From NCBI RefSeq assembly GCF_900101785.1, contig NZ_LT629688.1, forward strand, positions 2,356,001 through 2,420,000: a stretch of 64,000 nucleotides of DNA, given 5' to 3'. Below, one piece after another: positions 1 to 9,903 of this stretch. Origin of the DNA: Auraticoccus monumenti. Lineage in GTDB: Bacteria; Actinomycetota; Actinomycetes; Propionibacteriales; Propionibacteriaceae. The notes below the pieces were generated by a model that did no database searches, was not told the origin of the DNA, and saw only the letters and a list, made by a program, of their open reading frames with translations. The position numbers and the translations under genes are program-made. How positions within the stretch are numbered: position 1 is the first letter of the stretch; each line of letters opens with the position of its first letter.

Positions 1-1
1 C

Positions 2-694
<693 letters not shown>

Positions 695-707
695 CGCCGG
701 GCACCCG

Positions 708-3257
708 ATGACGCAGCTGGACTACCAGCCCCTGGCGGGGACCTACGACGAGGTCCACGCCCCCGACGGCACCATCCGCCCGGGCTGGGACGTCCTGACC
801 GACGGCGAGGGGTCGTCCGAGCTCGCCCGTCCCGGGCAGGTGCGCCAGGTCCTGGACCGGCTGCTCGCCGACGACGGGGTGACCTACCGGCCGACGCGCG
901 CCCCCCGGCTGATCGACACCGAGGAGGACGCCCCGCAGCCGGTGGCCGACGCGGTGGCCTGGCAGCTGGACCCGGTGCCGATGGTGCTGGACCAGCGCGA
1001 GTGGGTGGGGCTGGAGGCCGGGCTCACCCAGCGCGCGGAGCTGCTGGACGCCGTCCTGGACGACGTCTACGGCGACCAGCGGCTGCTGGCCGAGGGGGTG
1101 CTGCCGCCGGAGGTGGTCTTCGCCCACCAGGAGTACCTGCGCACCCTGGTCGGCACGGGAGCCGAGACGCACCGGCTGTTCCTGCTGGCCACCGACGTGG
1201 GCCGGGCCGCCGACGGCACCTGGACGGTCCTCGGCGACCGCACCGAGGCGCCGTCGGGGGCCGGCTACGCGATGCAGAACCGGCGGTCCCTGTCCCGCGC
1301 GCTGCCCGGGCTGTACCACCACAGCGGGCTGCGACGGCTGACCCCCTTCTTCCACCAGCTGCGGATCGCCCTGGTCGAGGCCGCGCCCACCACCGTCGAG
1401 GACCCGCGGGTGGTCGTGCTCAGCCCGGGCGCCCACGCCGAGTCCGCCTTCGACCAGGCCAGCCTGGCCTCCCAGCTGGGGTTCCCGCTGGTGCAGGGCA
1501 ACGACCTGGTGGTCGCCGACGGGCGCGTCTGGTTGCGGACGATGGAGCGGCTGGAGCCCGTCGACGTGGTCTTCCGGCACGTCGGCGCCCGCTGGAGCGA
1601 CCCGCTGGAGCTGGCGACCGGGTCCCGGCTGGGGGCGGCCGGGCTGACCGAGGTGGTGCGCCAGCAGCACGTCAGCGTGGTCAACAGCCTGGGCTCGGGC
1701 GTGCTGGAGAACCCCGGCCTGATGCCCTTCCTGGCCGAGGCCTGCCACCTGCTGCTGGCCGAGCCGTTGCGCCTGCCCGGGGTGGAGACGGTGTGGGGCG
1801 GCACCGAGCAGGGACGCCGCCGGCTGCTCCAGGGGCTCGACCAGCTGCTGGTCCGCCCGATCAGCCCCGGCGCCGGACGCGGGGTGGTCGGCGCGCGGCT
1901 GAGCGCCGCCGAGCGGGACGAGCTGCGTCGCCGGGTGGAGGCCCGTCCGCACCAGTTCGTCGGGCAGCAGGTGCTCGACCTGTCCAGCGTCCCGACCGCC
2001 ACCGCCGACGGGCTGGAGGCTCGGCCGGTCGCGGTGCGGATGTTCGCCATCCGCTCCGGCGCCTCCTACGAGGTGATGCCGGGGGGACTGGGCCAGGTCG
2101 CCGACGCCGACGGCACCCCGCACGCCCTGGCCGACGCGCCGCTGGCCGGCGGGTTGACCAAGGACGTCTGGGTGGTCTCCGGCGAGGACGGCGGGAACGA
2201 GCGCAGCGTCGCCGAGGAGCGCATCTTCCACACCGCCGACGCCGGTGCGGTGGCCATGGTGCCGCGCGCGCTGGACGACCTGTACTGGTTCGGCCGCTAC
2301 GCCGAGCGGGCCGAGGACCTGCTCCGGCTGGTGCTGGCCACCCGGGCGGTCGCGGTGGAGACCGACCTGGAGCAGCGTCCCGGCGGGGCGGTGCACCAGC
2401 TGCTGCGGGCCATCACCCACCTCAGCGCCACCTACCCCGGTTTCGTCGGCGAGGTCGAGGACCCGATGGCCGAGCTCCGCGACATCGTCCTCAACCGGCT
2501 CCGCCGCGGCTCGGTGGCCCGCTCGGTCGCCCAGCTCACCCACTCCGGCGAGGGTGTCCGCGACCAGCTCTCCGCCGACGTGTGGATCGTGCTCGGCGGC
2601 GTCGAGCGCGCCCTGGCCACCCTGCGGCTGGCCCGCTTCGACTCCGGCGCCCAGCTGGCCGACACCGCCGAGCGGGTGCTGTCGGGCCTGCTGGCCCTGT
2701 CCGGCATCACCGCCGAGAACATGGTCCGGGACGCCGGCTGGCAGCTGCTGGAGTGCGGGCGGGGTCTGGAGCGGGCGCTGCAGCTGGTCACCCTGCTCCG
2801 CCACACCTGCGTGCGCACGAGCGAGCCCGCCGTCGAGCGGCTGGTCATCGAGACCACCCTGACCGCCGCGGAGAGCGTGGTCACCTTCCGCCGACGCCAC
2901 GGCGGCCGTCCGCGCGTGGACTCCGTCCTGGCCCTGCTGGTCACCGACGTCACCAACCCGCGCTCGGTCGCCTTCCAGCTGCGGCGGGTCCGCGACGCCC
3001 TGGCCACCCTCCCCGGTGGCGGTGCGGGCTCGCGACCGGAGCGGCTGATCGAGGACCTGCTGGAGGTGATGGTCGGGGTCGACCTGGTCGCCGCCTGCGA
3101 GGTCGGCCAGGACGGCACCCGTCCCGGGCTGGAGTCCTGGCTCACCGAGCAGCAGCGTCTGCTCAAGGCCCTCGCTCTGGCCGTCAGCGACCAGTACCTG
3201 ACCAAGCCGCTGACCCCCCAGCCGATGGGTCTGGTCTCCGGTGGGGGTGCCGGGTGA
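708..3257 (+). CDS. circularly permuted ATP-grasp / alpha-E domain fusion protein
   Basis: This 849-residue protein joins two families that are often separate neighbouring genes. Residues about 1-480 match the circularly permuted ATP-grasp family, a predicted carboxylate-amine/peptide ligase. Residues about 515-830 are an alpha-E helical domain, which begins with VPRALDDLYWFGRYAERAE, the usual alpha-E signature. No signal peptide is seen, so it is probably cytosolic. The stop overlaps the GTG of the transglutaminase-like gene (GTGA), indicating translational coupling. ATP-grasp, alpha-E and transglutaminase genes form a conserved trio thought to make and process a small peptide or a tagged protein; the product is unknown. 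Families are assigned from recognisable motifs; the substrate is not inferable. Confidence 0.88.
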   Translation: MTQLDYQPLAGTYDEVHAPDGTIRPGWDVLTDGEGSSELARPGQVRQVLDRLLADDGVTYRPTRAPRLIDTEEDAPQPVADAVAWQLDPVPMVLDQREWVGLEAGLTQRAELLDAVLDDVYGDQRLLAEGVLPPEVVFAHQEYLRTLVGTGAETHRLFLLATDVGRAADGTWTVLGDRTEAPSGAGYAMQNRRSLSRALPGLYHHSGLRRLTPFFHQLRIALVEAAPTTVEDPRVVVLSPGAHAESAFDQASLASQLGFPLVQGNDLVVADGRVWLRTMERLEPVDVVFRHVGARWSDPLELATGSRLGAAGLTEVVRQQHVSVVNSLGSGVLENPGLMPFLAEACHLLLAEPLRLPGVETVWGGTEQGRRRLLQGLDQLLVRPISPGAGRGVVGARLSAAERDELRRRVEARPHQFVGQQVLDLSSVPTATADGLEARPVAVRMFAIRSGASYEVMPGGLGQVADADGTPHALADAPLAGGLTKDVWVVSGEDGGNERSVAEERIFHTADAGAVAMVPRALDDLYWFGRYAERAEDLLRLVLATRAVAVETDLEQRPGGAVHQLLRAITHLSATYPGFVGEVEDPMAELRDIVLNRLRRGSVARSVAQLTHSGEGVRDQLSADVWIVLGGVERALATLRLARFDSGAQLADTAERVLSGLLALSGITAENMVRDAGWQLLECGRGLERALQLVTLLRHTCVRTSEPAVERLVIETTLTAAESVVTFRRRHGGRPRVDSVLALLVTDVTNPRSVAFQLRRVRDALATLPGGGAGSRPERLIEDLLEVMVGVDLVAACEVGQDGTRPGLESWLTEQQRLLKALALAVSDQYLTKPLTPQPMGLVSGGGAG

Positions 3258-4189
3258 GCGACGGGGAGCGCCACTACGCGATCACCCACGAGACCCGCTA
3301 CCGCTACGCCGGGGTGGTCGGGCGCTCCTACGGGCTCTTCCACCAGCGTCCCCGCGACCTGCCCTGGCAGCAGGTCCACGAGCACGAGGTGGACGTCGAC
3401 CCGGTGCCGGGGGAGCGGGCCACCCGCGTCGACCTGTACGGCAACCTGCGCACCTGGTTCCTGATCGACCGCGACCACTCCGAGCTGGTGGTCACCGCCC
3501 GCAGCCGCGTCGCGGTCGGCCCCCAGGAGCACGACCCCGCCGCCCTGGCCCTGCCCTGGGAGCAGGCGCGACCGGCCGCCCGTCCCGACGTGGCCGACGC
3601 CTGGCGGCAGGTCGACCTGACCCTGGAGTCGCCGCTGGTCGACGTGGACGAGGAGGTCCGCGAGTACGCCCGCCCCTCCTTCGCCCCCGGCCGACCGGTG
3701 GGGGAGGTGGTGCTGGACCTGACCACCCGCATCCACGAGGACTTCGAGTACCGCTCAGGCGCCACCACCGTCACCACCCGGGTCCACGACGTGCTGCGGG
3801 ACCGACGCGGGGTCTGCCAGGACTTCGCCCAGCTGATGCTCGCGTGCCTGCGCAGCCACGGGCTCGCGGGGCGCTACGTCAGCGGCTACCTGGCCACCGT
3901 CCCGCCGCCGGGACGTCCGCGGCTGGTCGGTGCCGACGCCTCCCACGCCTGGGTCGGCTGCTGGGTCCCGGGGCCGCCCGGGACGCCGGGGGACCCGCTG
4001 ACCAGCTGGCTCTACGCCGACCCCACCAACGACCGGCTCTGCGACCAGTCCCACGCCACGGTCGCCTGGGGGCGCGACTACGGCGACGTCGCGCCGCTGC
4101 GCGGGGTCATCTTCTCGCGCGGGTCGGGTTCGAGGATGACCGTCTCCGTGGACATGGCCCCCCTCTCCGTGGCCAGCTCCAGCCGGTGA
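3254..4189 (+). CDS. transglutaminase-like cysteine protease family protein
   Basis: A 311-residue protein of the bacterial transglutaminase-like family, with an N-terminal beta-rich domain (about residues 5-90) and the papain-like core (about 125-300). The catalytic triad is visible: Cys188 in RRGVCQDF, His231 in DASHAWV and Asp256 in YADPTND. These proteins are predicted peptidases or amidases rather than cross-linkers. The GTG start at 3254 is chosen because it overlaps the previous stop and because MetHis-like N-terminal sequence HYAITHETRYRY, typical of the family, follows at once. It forms a two-gene operon with the ATP-grasp/alpha-E fusion and probably acts on the product of that enzyme. 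Confidence 0.9.
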   Translation: MSDGERHYAITHETRYRYAGVVGRSYGLFHQRPRDLPWQQVHEHEVDVDPVPGERATRVDLYGNLRTWFLIDRDHSELVVTARSRVAVGPQEHDPAALALPWEQARPAARPDVADAWRQVDLTLESPLVDVDEEVREYARPSFAPGRPVGEVVLDLTTRIHEDFEYRSGATTVTTRVHDVLRDRRGVCQDFAQLMLACLRSHGLAGRYVSGYLATVPPPGRPRLVGADASHAWVGCWVPGPPGTPGDPLTSWLYADPTNDRLCDQSHATVAWGRDYGDVAPLRGVIFSRGSGSRMTVSVDMAPLSVASSSR

Positions 4190-4310
4190 CTGCCTGCTCG
4201 CAGAGCGCTGGGCGCGGGCTCGGTGATCTGAACCGGTGCGCGCCCATCACGCTCGCCGCCGGGAGCGCCACCAGGTGACGGAGGGCCGACCACCGGCTGG
4301 CAACGCTGCT

Positions 4311-4325
4311 CCCGACTGGGTCGGG
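4311..4325. terminator. small hairpin between convergent genes
   Basis: CCCGAC, a three-base loop and GTCGGG form a perfect 6-bp stem in the gap between the transglutaminase-like gene and the convergent response regulator. There is no T run on either side, so it is only a possible weak terminator. Confidence 0.25.
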
Positions 4326-4358
4326 CCTGCTCGACCAGCGGGCTCCCACCCCTCGTCG

Positions 4359-5063
4359 TCAGGCGGGGCGGTCCCGACCTCCTGCTGCCGACCCGTCCAC
4401 CTGACCGGGGACGAGGAGGCCGGACTCGTAGGCGATGATCACCAGCTGGGCGCGGTCGTGGGCGTAGAGCTTGGTCATCATCCGGTTGACGTGGGTCTTG
4501 GCCGTCGACGGGGAGATGTACAGCTGTGCCGCGATCTCCTGGTTGGAGAGCCCTCGCCCGACCAGGACCAGGATCTCGGCCTCGCGTTCGGTGAGGAGCT
4601 CGAGCTCGGGCGGGGCGACGAGCGGGTGCGCCGGCGCAGCGGTGACGTAGCGGTCGATCAGGGCCCGGGTGGCCTGGGGTGAGAGGAGTGCACCTCCCGC
4701 GTGGACGGTGCGGATGGCGTCCATCAGCGCCGGCGCCTCGGTGCCCTTGCCGACGAACCCGCTGGCACCTGCGCGCAGCGCATGGAGGACGTACTCGTCC
4801 TCCTCGAACGTGGTGAGCATGAGGATCCTGGTGTCGACCAGGTCGGGATCGGCGCACAGCACCGCCGTGGCTTCGATGCCGTCCATGGTGGGCATCCGGA
4901 TGTCCATCAGCACCACATCAGGACGGAGCCGGCGGACCTCGCGGACCGCGTCGCGGCCGTCGACGGCCTCACCGACCACCTCCAAGCCGTCCTCGTGGGA
5001 GACCAGCTCGGCCACCGCCCGTCGGATCAACGCCTGGTCATCAGCCAGCAGCACCCGGATCAC
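4359..5063 (-). CDS. NarL/LuxR-type two-component response regulator
   Basis: A 234-residue transcription regulator. Residues 1-120 are the receiver domain, with the acidic pair at 8-9, phosphoacceptor Asp54 in VLMDIRMP and the conserved Lys106. Residues about 155-220 are a GerE helix-turn-helix (LLTEREAEILVLVGRGLSNQ). Its ATG overlaps the stop of the histidine kinase gene by four bases (ATGA), so the kinase is its partner. The pair is transcribed away from an ABC exporter operon starting at 6544, a layout common for systems that sense and export toxic compounds or peptides. The target promoter is therefore probably the divergent exporter promoter; this is inference from context. Confidence 0.93.
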   Translation of the reverse strand: MIRVLLADDQALIRRAVAELVSHEDGLEVVGEAVDGRDAVREVRRLRPDVVLMDIRMPTMDGIEATAVLCADPDLVDTRILMLTTFEEDEYVLHALRAGASGFVGKGTEAPALMDAIRTVHAGGALLSPQATRALIDRYVTAAPAHPLVAPPELELLTEREAEILVLVGRGLSNQEIAAQLYISPSTAKTHVNRMMTKLYAHDRAQLVIIAYESGLLVPGQVDGSAAGGRDRPA

Positions 5064-6268
5064 GTGGGTCTCCTCCCGTCCGCGGGCAGGCGTCTGGGCA
5101 GCAGCGCCGTCAGCCGGTGCACCGGCCCGGGGCCGAAGTCGGTGCGCAGCTCACCGCCCACGGCGTGAGCCCGTTCCCTGGCCCCGGTGAGACCGTGACC
5201 GCCGCCCGAGGCGCGTCGGGCGCGGGCGGGCAGGACGGGCACGGTGTTGGTCACGTTGATCTCGACCCCCTGGGGGCTGTACTCGATCTGCAGCAGCGCG
5301 GAGGCGTCGGAGCCGTGCTTGTGGGCGTTGGTGAGTCCTTCCTGCACGATCCGGTAGGCGGCGGCGTCCGCGGCCGGGTCCAGGTCGACCTGGGTGCCCA
5401 GGACCCGTTGGTCCACCCGCAGCCCGCTGCGCTCGAAGTCGGTGACGAGCCGGGGCAGCTGTCCGAGCCCGGGCACGGGCCGGGTACCCAGCTGGTCGGG
5501 GGAGGGGTCGGAGGTGCGCAGCACCTGCAGCAGGCTGCCGATCTCGGTGAGCACCGTGCGGGCCGCGTCACGGATGGTCAGCAGCGACTGCTCGGCGTCG
5601 TCGGGTCGGCTGCGCAGCGCCTGCGAGGCGACGCTGGCCTGCAGGTTGATGACGGCGATCTGGTGGGCCACGACGTCGTGCAGGTCCCGGGCGATCGTCA
5701 GCCGCTCCTCGGCCACCTGCCGGCGGGCTTCGGCGTCGCGACCCTCCTCGGCCCGTCGGGCCCGCTCGATGATCGCCGCGACGTAGGCCTCCCGGGACCG
5801 GGCGGCGTCACCGGCGGCCGCGGCGAACCCGACGAGCCCGGTGACCTGCACCACCGTGCGCACCAGCTCCCAGCCCTGCCCCAGGTAGGCCGCGCTGGCG
5901 GCCACCGTCACCACGACGGTGAGGAGGGCGAGCAGCATCGTGGTGCGGCGGTCGGTGCGCCGCGCCATCGAGAAGACGACCACCAGCAGGCCGAGCAGCG
6001 GGGGGAACAGCACCCCGACGGTGAGCAGCGAGCCGGCCACCACGGCGAGGACCACCAGCACCGCCGCTCGCGGCCGGTGGCGGCGCAGGACCACGGCCAC
6101 CGTCGACAGCAGCACCCAGCCGGCGGCGGTCAGGCTGTGCAGCACCGACGGCCCCATCGGGGTGGCGACCAGCCCCGGCGGCAGGAGGAGGACCGCGGGC
6201 AGCAGGTCCCGCAACCAGGGCGGGAGGTGGCGTTCGGGTGCGGGCGGGGGCGCGGTGTCCTCGTCCAC
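5060..6268 (-). CDS. membrane sensor histidine kinase (NarL-type, HisKA_3)
   Basis: A 402-residue kinase with several N-terminal membrane segments (about residues 20-150), a HisKA_3 dimerisation domain containing the phosphorylated His197 in ARDLHDVVAHQ, and an ATPase domain with the N box (EGLTNAHKHG, about 310-319) and G box (SGGGHGLTGARER). The GTG at 6268 is chosen over the upstream in-frame ATG at 6337 because GGGGAGG lies five bases before it and because the longer version would add an unlikely polar leader. No extracellular sensing domain is obvious, so the stimulus is probably sensed in the membrane. It is translationally coupled to the response regulator. Confidence 0.92.
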   Translation of the reverse strand: MDEDTAPPPAPERHLPPWLRDLLPAVLLLPPGLVATPMGPSVLHSLTAAGWVLLSTVAVVLRRHRPRAAVLVVLAVVAGSLLTVGVLFPPLLGLLVVVFSMARRTDRRTTMLLALLTVVVTVAASAAYLGQGWELVRTVVQVTGLVGFAAAAGDAARSREAYVAAIIERARRAEEGRDAEARRQVAEERLTIARDLHDVVAHQIAVINLQASVASQALRSRPDDAEQSLLTIRDAARTVLTEIGSLLQVLRTSDPSPDQLGTRPVPGLGQLPRLVTDFERSGLRVDQRVLGTQVDLDPAADAAAYRIVQEGLTNAHKHGSDASALLQIEYSPQGVEINVTNTVPVLPARARRASGGGHGLTGARERAHAVGGELRTDFGPGPVHRLTALLPRRLPADGRRPT

Positions 6269-6543
6269 GCAACCTCCCCGGTCCTCGTCAGCGTGAGCAG
6301 CAGCCTCCAGCCTCGCAGACGGTCCCGGCACCGGCATCCCGCCGACGGTGCACCCGGCGTACCGCGGGCGTGGTAGCGGTGGGTGCCCCGACGTGCAGCG
6401 GAGCAGGCCCCGCTACGCCGCCTGCAGCAGTCGGCGATGCCACCGCCGGGGGACGACCCGTCGGCCCGCGCGGCGAAGGATGGAGACATCCGCAGGCAGC
6501 GCCGCCACACGGACGCCGACCACCGCACCACAGGAGAGCTGCT

Positions 6544-7287
6544 GTGCCCGTTCCCATCTTGTCCGCCCGCTACGTCCACAAGAGCTACGGCCGTGGCCGG
6601 AGCCGCTTCGACGCCCTCCGCGGCGTGTCCCTCGACATCGCCGACGGCGAGTCCGTCGCCATCGTGGGCCGCAGCGGCTCGGGCAAGTCGACCCTGATGC
6701 ACCTGCTGGCCCTGCTCGACGAGCCGACCGACGGCGCCATCGAGCTGAGCGGGCGCAACGCCGCCACGCTCAAGCCGGCGGTGCTCAACATGACCCGCAA
6801 CGCCACCTTCGGGTTCGTCTTCCAGCAGTTCTTCCTCACCTCCGGGCTGACGGTGCTGGAGAACGTCGCGCTGCCGCTGAAGATCGCCGGCCGGCCGGCG
6901 GCAGAACGCCGGCGCCGCAGCCTGGAGACCCTCGAGCAGCTGGAGATGGTCGACAAGGCCCACAGCCGGGCCAACGACCTCTCCGGCGGGCAGAAGCAGC
7001 GGGTGGTCATCGCGCGGGCCCTGGTCAACAACCCGCGCGTCATTTTCGCCGACGAGCCGACCGGCAACCTCGACGGCACGACCGGCGCCGTGGTGGAGGA
7101 CATCCTGCTGGACCTCAACCGTCGAGCCGGTATCACCCTGGTCGTGGTCACCCACGACGAGGCGCTCGCCGCCCGCACCGACAGGCAGGTGTACCTGCGC
7201 GAGGGCCGCCTGGTCGACCCCGACGGCCAGGACCTGGACGCCCTCTCCGCGCGGACCACCTCCTACCGGCGGGAGATCGCCGCATGA
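6544..7287 (+). CDS. ABC transporter ATP-binding protein (MacB/LolD type)
   Basis: A 247-residue ATPase subunit. Walker A is GRSGSGKST at residues 42-50, the signature is LSGGQKQR and Walker B is VIFADEPTGNLD, the exact form of the MacB/LolD/FtsE subfamily that pairs with FtsX-like permeases. The GTG at 6544 is chosen because AGGAGAG precedes it by about five bases, and the longer open frame upstream lacks family similarity. It overlaps the permease ATG by four bases. Energises the exporter encoded by the next gene at the cytoplasmic membrane. Divergent from the two-component system, which may control it. Confidence 0.94.
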   Translation: MPVPILSARYVHKSYGRGRSRFDALRGVSLDIADGESVAIVGRSGSGKSTLMHLLALLDEPTDGAIELSGRNAATLKPAVLNMTRNATFGFVFQQFFLTSGLTVLENVALPLKIAGRPAAERRRRSLETLEQLEMVDKAHSRANDLSGGQKQRVVIARALVNNPRVIFADEPTGNLDGTTGAVVEDILLDLNRRAGITLVVVTHDEALAARTDRQVYLREGRLVDPDGQDLDALSARTTSYRREIAA

Positions 7288-8579
7288 ACACCGCAACCCT
7301 GGTCGCCACCGCCGTGGCCAACAGCCTGCGCAGCGCCAGCCGTACCGCGCTGACCAGCGCGGCGATCGTCATCGGCGCGTTCACCCTGACCCTGACCACC
7401 GGCGTCGGGGCCGGGATCAACTCCTACATCGACACCACCGTCGACGCCTTCGGCGCCGAGGACGTCCTCACCGTCACCCACAGCCCCGAGGGCGGGGACG
7501 GGCCGCAGCGCTACGACGCAGAGACCACCCTCACCACGAACGAGGCCGCCGGACCCCCTGGCAGCAGCAACACCGTCGAGGCGGTCACCGAGGACGACCT
7601 GCGCGAGCTCCGCGACGTCGAGGGCGTCCTCACCGCCGAACCCACCCTCGCCCTCAGCGCCGACTACATCAGCCACGACGACGGCCGGCCCTACCTGCTC
7701 CAGGTCACCGGTCTGACCACCGGCACGACCCTGCAGCTGCTCGCCGGCGAGCAGCTGGACAACGACAGCAGCACCCGCCAGGTCGCGCTCCCCGAGAGCT
7801 ACCTCGACCCCCTCGACCTCGACGACGCCGAGGCCGCGATCGACGAGGAGGTCACCGTCGCCGTCACCGACGCCGACGGGGAGCAGACCACCCTCACCGC
7901 CACCATCACCGCAGTCACCGAGCCCGGCCTGGGCGGCACCGAGGCCGCGACCGCGAACACCGCGCTGGCCGAGGCCCTCTACGACCGGCAGAGCGTCGGC
8001 GTGAGCGACGAGGAGAAGGAGAGCTACCCCTCCGCGACCGTCACCTTCGACACCGCGAGCACGGAGACAGAGGTCATCGACCTCAAGGACCAGCTGGCCG
8101 ACCTGGGCTACGACGCCCAGACCGTGGACGACCAGATCGGGGACTTCACGACCGTCATCGACACCGTCGTCCTGATCCTCAACGGGTTCGCCGTGATCGC
8201 TCTGCTCGCCGCCGGCCTGGGCATCGTCAACACCCTGCTGATGTCGGTGCAGGAACGCACCCGCGAGATCGGCCTGATGAAGGCGATGGGTCTGGGCAGC
8301 GGCCGAATCTTCTCCCTGTTCAGCATCGAGGCGGCCTTCATCGGCCTGATCGGTAGCGTCGTCGGCGTCGGTCTGGCCGTCGTGGTCGGCACCATCGCCA
8401 ACGTCGTGCTGACCGGCGGTGCACTGGCCGACCTCCCGGGGCTGACCCTGCTCGTCTTCAGCCCGGCCTCGATCGGCGGGATCATCCTGCTGATCCTGGC
8501 CATCGCCCTCGCCGCTGGCGCGATCCCGGCCCTTCGAGCAGCCCGCCAGGACCCGATCGAGTCCCTGCGCTACGAGTGA
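7284..8579 (+). CDS. ABC transporter permease, MacB/FtsX family
   Basis: A 431-residue permease with the MacB arrangement: one N-terminal membrane helix (about residues 20-45), a large acidic extracytoplasmic domain (about 46-285) and three C-terminal helices (about 290-425). The FtsX signature GIVNTLLMSVQERTREIGLM, where the cytoplasmic coupling helix lies, is clear, as is the terminal DPIESLRYE. The extracytoplasmic domain is rich in Asp, Glu and Thr. With the coupled ATPase it forms a mechanotransmission-type exporter that could remove peptides, antibiotics or lipoproteins. The substrate is not visible. Confidence 0.93.
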   Translation: MNTATLVATAVANSLRSASRTALTSAAIVIGAFTLTLTTGVGAGINSYIDTTVDAFGAEDVLTVTHSPEGGDGPQRYDAETTLTTNEAAGPPGSSNTVEAVTEDDLRELRDVEGVLTAEPTLALSADYISHDDGRPYLLQVTGLTTGTTLQLLAGEQLDNDSSTRQVALPESYLDPLDLDDAEAAIDEEVTVAVTDADGEQTTLTATITAVTEPGLGGTEAATANTALAEALYDRQSVGVSDEEKESYPSATVTFDTASTETEVIDLKDQLADLGYDAQTVDDQIGDFTTVIDTVVLILNGFAVIALLAAGLGIVNTLLMSVQERTREIGLMKAMGLGSGRIFSLFSIEAAFIGLIGSVVGVGLAVVVGTIANVVLTGGALADLPGLTLLVFSPASIGGIILLILAIALAAGAIPALRAARQDPIESLRYE

Positions 8580-8981
8580 GCGGATCGGCGACCGGGGACG
8601 GCGCCGATCTCGCACCCGCGACAGCGCGCACCCAGGCATCGGTCATGCGGACCGATGCCCGGGGGCGGCTGTCCGTGCCACGAGTCTCAGGGTGTGGGGT
8701 GCCGTCGTGTCAGGGGGATGGCTCAGTGGACAGAGGTCGGGACCCCGGACGCCGATCGCCTTGATCTGCGACGGGAGGACAGTCGTCCGCCAACGACCCC
8801 TGTGCTGCCGGGCCCTCTCCCCGGCACGCGGGAAGGCACCCCGACCGACGGTGTGAGTGAGCAGGTCTGCAGGTGCAGAAGGGGCTTGCCTCGGCAGCAG
8901 GCGGGCCAGCAGGGAGTCTTGACAAGAAGTGCCAGCTGGTGTGCGGTGGCGTGGAACAGCCCCGCTCATCTTGGAGAAGCA
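8580..8981. other. intergenic region, no gene supported
   Basis: About 400 bases between the MacB-like permease and the small peptide gene. Short open frames exist on both strands but show no conserved motif or good ribosome site. The one recognisable element is TTGACA at 8919-8924, a possible -35 box 57 bases before the peptide start; no convincing -10 box follows it. Confidence 0.5.
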
Positions 8982-9128
8982 ATGGAGCTTTCCACCCGGG
9001 CCGCCTCGGCGATCGTCTTCTCGGCAACGCTCGCCCTCACTACGCGAGCACGAGTGTCAGCAGCTACGGATTCACCGGTGGTGCTTCCCGACGACGGCCT
9101 ACGACACCGGCACCTCGTATGCACGTAG
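8982..9128 (+). CDS. possible small secreted peptide (48 aa) beside an ABC module
   Basis: The ATG is preceded by GGAGAAG with a five-base spacing from GGAG, a good ribosome site. The 48 residues start with a charged end (MELSTR), then a hydrophobic stretch (AASAIVFSATLALTT), then RARVSA-ATDS, which looks like a signal-peptidase site. This leaves about 20 residues with a lone Cys second from the C-terminus. The gene ends 55 bases before an ABC ATPase, permease and small membrane protein on the same strand. It could be an exported peptide, a bacteriocin-like product or a leader; it could also be a chance open frame. No family is recognised. The call rests on the ribosome site, the signal-like shape and the context. 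Confidence 0.42.
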   Translation: MELSTRAASAIVFSATLALTTRARVSAATDSPVVLPDDGLRHRHLVCT

Positions 9129-9183
9129 CCAGCCGACTGCCACGGCTCGGGAGCGGACGCTGACAGTCACGGCGTCACCCCTC

Positions 9184-9903
9184 ATGATCACGGGCCGAGG
9201 GCTGACGGTCTGGTACCGGCGGCGACTGGCGTTGGACTCCGTGGACGTGCGGGCTGGCAGCGGGTTGCACGTGCTGCTCGGTCCCAACGGAGCGGGCAAG
9301 AGCACGTTGCTCCGGGTCCTCGCGGGCCAGCTCCGCTCGGAGGGAACAGTGCGCATCGAAGGGCCGGCCAGCGACCGGCGCAAGGCGGCCGGAACGGGCC
9401 TGATGCCGCAGGAACCTGTCCTACCGTTGCACCTCCGGCTGCTGGACTACGTCACCTACGCCGCGTGGTTGCAGGGGCTGGGCTGGCGCGAAGCAACCGC
9501 CGCGGCGGTCGCCGCGTGCTCCCAGGTCGGGCTGCGGGATCGGACTGGGGACAAGCTCAGCTCGTTGTCGGGCGGGATGCGACGACGCGCCACGTTCGCT
9601 GCGGCCGTCGCCCACCGGCCGGCGGTGCTGTTGCTCGATGAGCCGATGAGCGGTCTCGACCCCGGCCAGCAGGCGTCGCTGCGCTCACTGGTCACGTCGT
9701 ACGCCGCGGAGCACTGCGTGATCCTCAGCACCCATCTGCTCCAGGACGTCGAGACGCTGGAGGCCGATGTGCATGTCCTGCACGAGGGCAGACTGACCTT
9801 CAGCGGCGGACCCTCGCAGTTCCTGGAACTCGGTGAGGGTTCAGCAGAGAGCGCCTACTTCGCTGCGCTGCAACGGCCACCGCGGGAGAGCGGAAGCCGG
9901 TGA
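9184..9903 (+). CDS. ABC transporter ATP-binding protein
   Basis: A 239-residue ATPase with Walker A GPNGAGKST, signature LSGGMRRR and Walker B VLLLDEPMSGLD, followed by the switch His in STHLLQD. It resembles the CcmA/drug-efflux ATPase group. The ATG at 9184 is chosen because the ABC fold begins at once (MITGRGLTVWYRR), although no strong ribosome site is seen; the open frame runs further upstream without similarity. Its stop overlaps the following permease start by four bases. It would power the transporter formed by the next one or two membrane proteins. Confidence 0.92.
   Translation: MITGRGLTVWYRRRLALDSVDVRAGSGLHVLLGPNGAGKSTLLRVLAGQLRSEGTVRIEGPASDRRKAAGTGLMPQEPVLPLHLRLLDYVTYAAWLQGLGWREATAAAVAACSQVGLRDRTGDKLSSLSGGMRRRATFAAAVAHRPAVLLLDEPMSGLDPGQQASLRSLVTSYAAEHCVILSTHLLQDVETLEADVHVLHEGRLTFSGGPSQFLELGEGSAESAYFAALQRPPRESGSR

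Noticed and set aside
8645-8764. Cys-containing short frame before the small peptide gene
   Set aside because: No ribosome site, no hydrophobic or repeat pattern, and only by-chance features.
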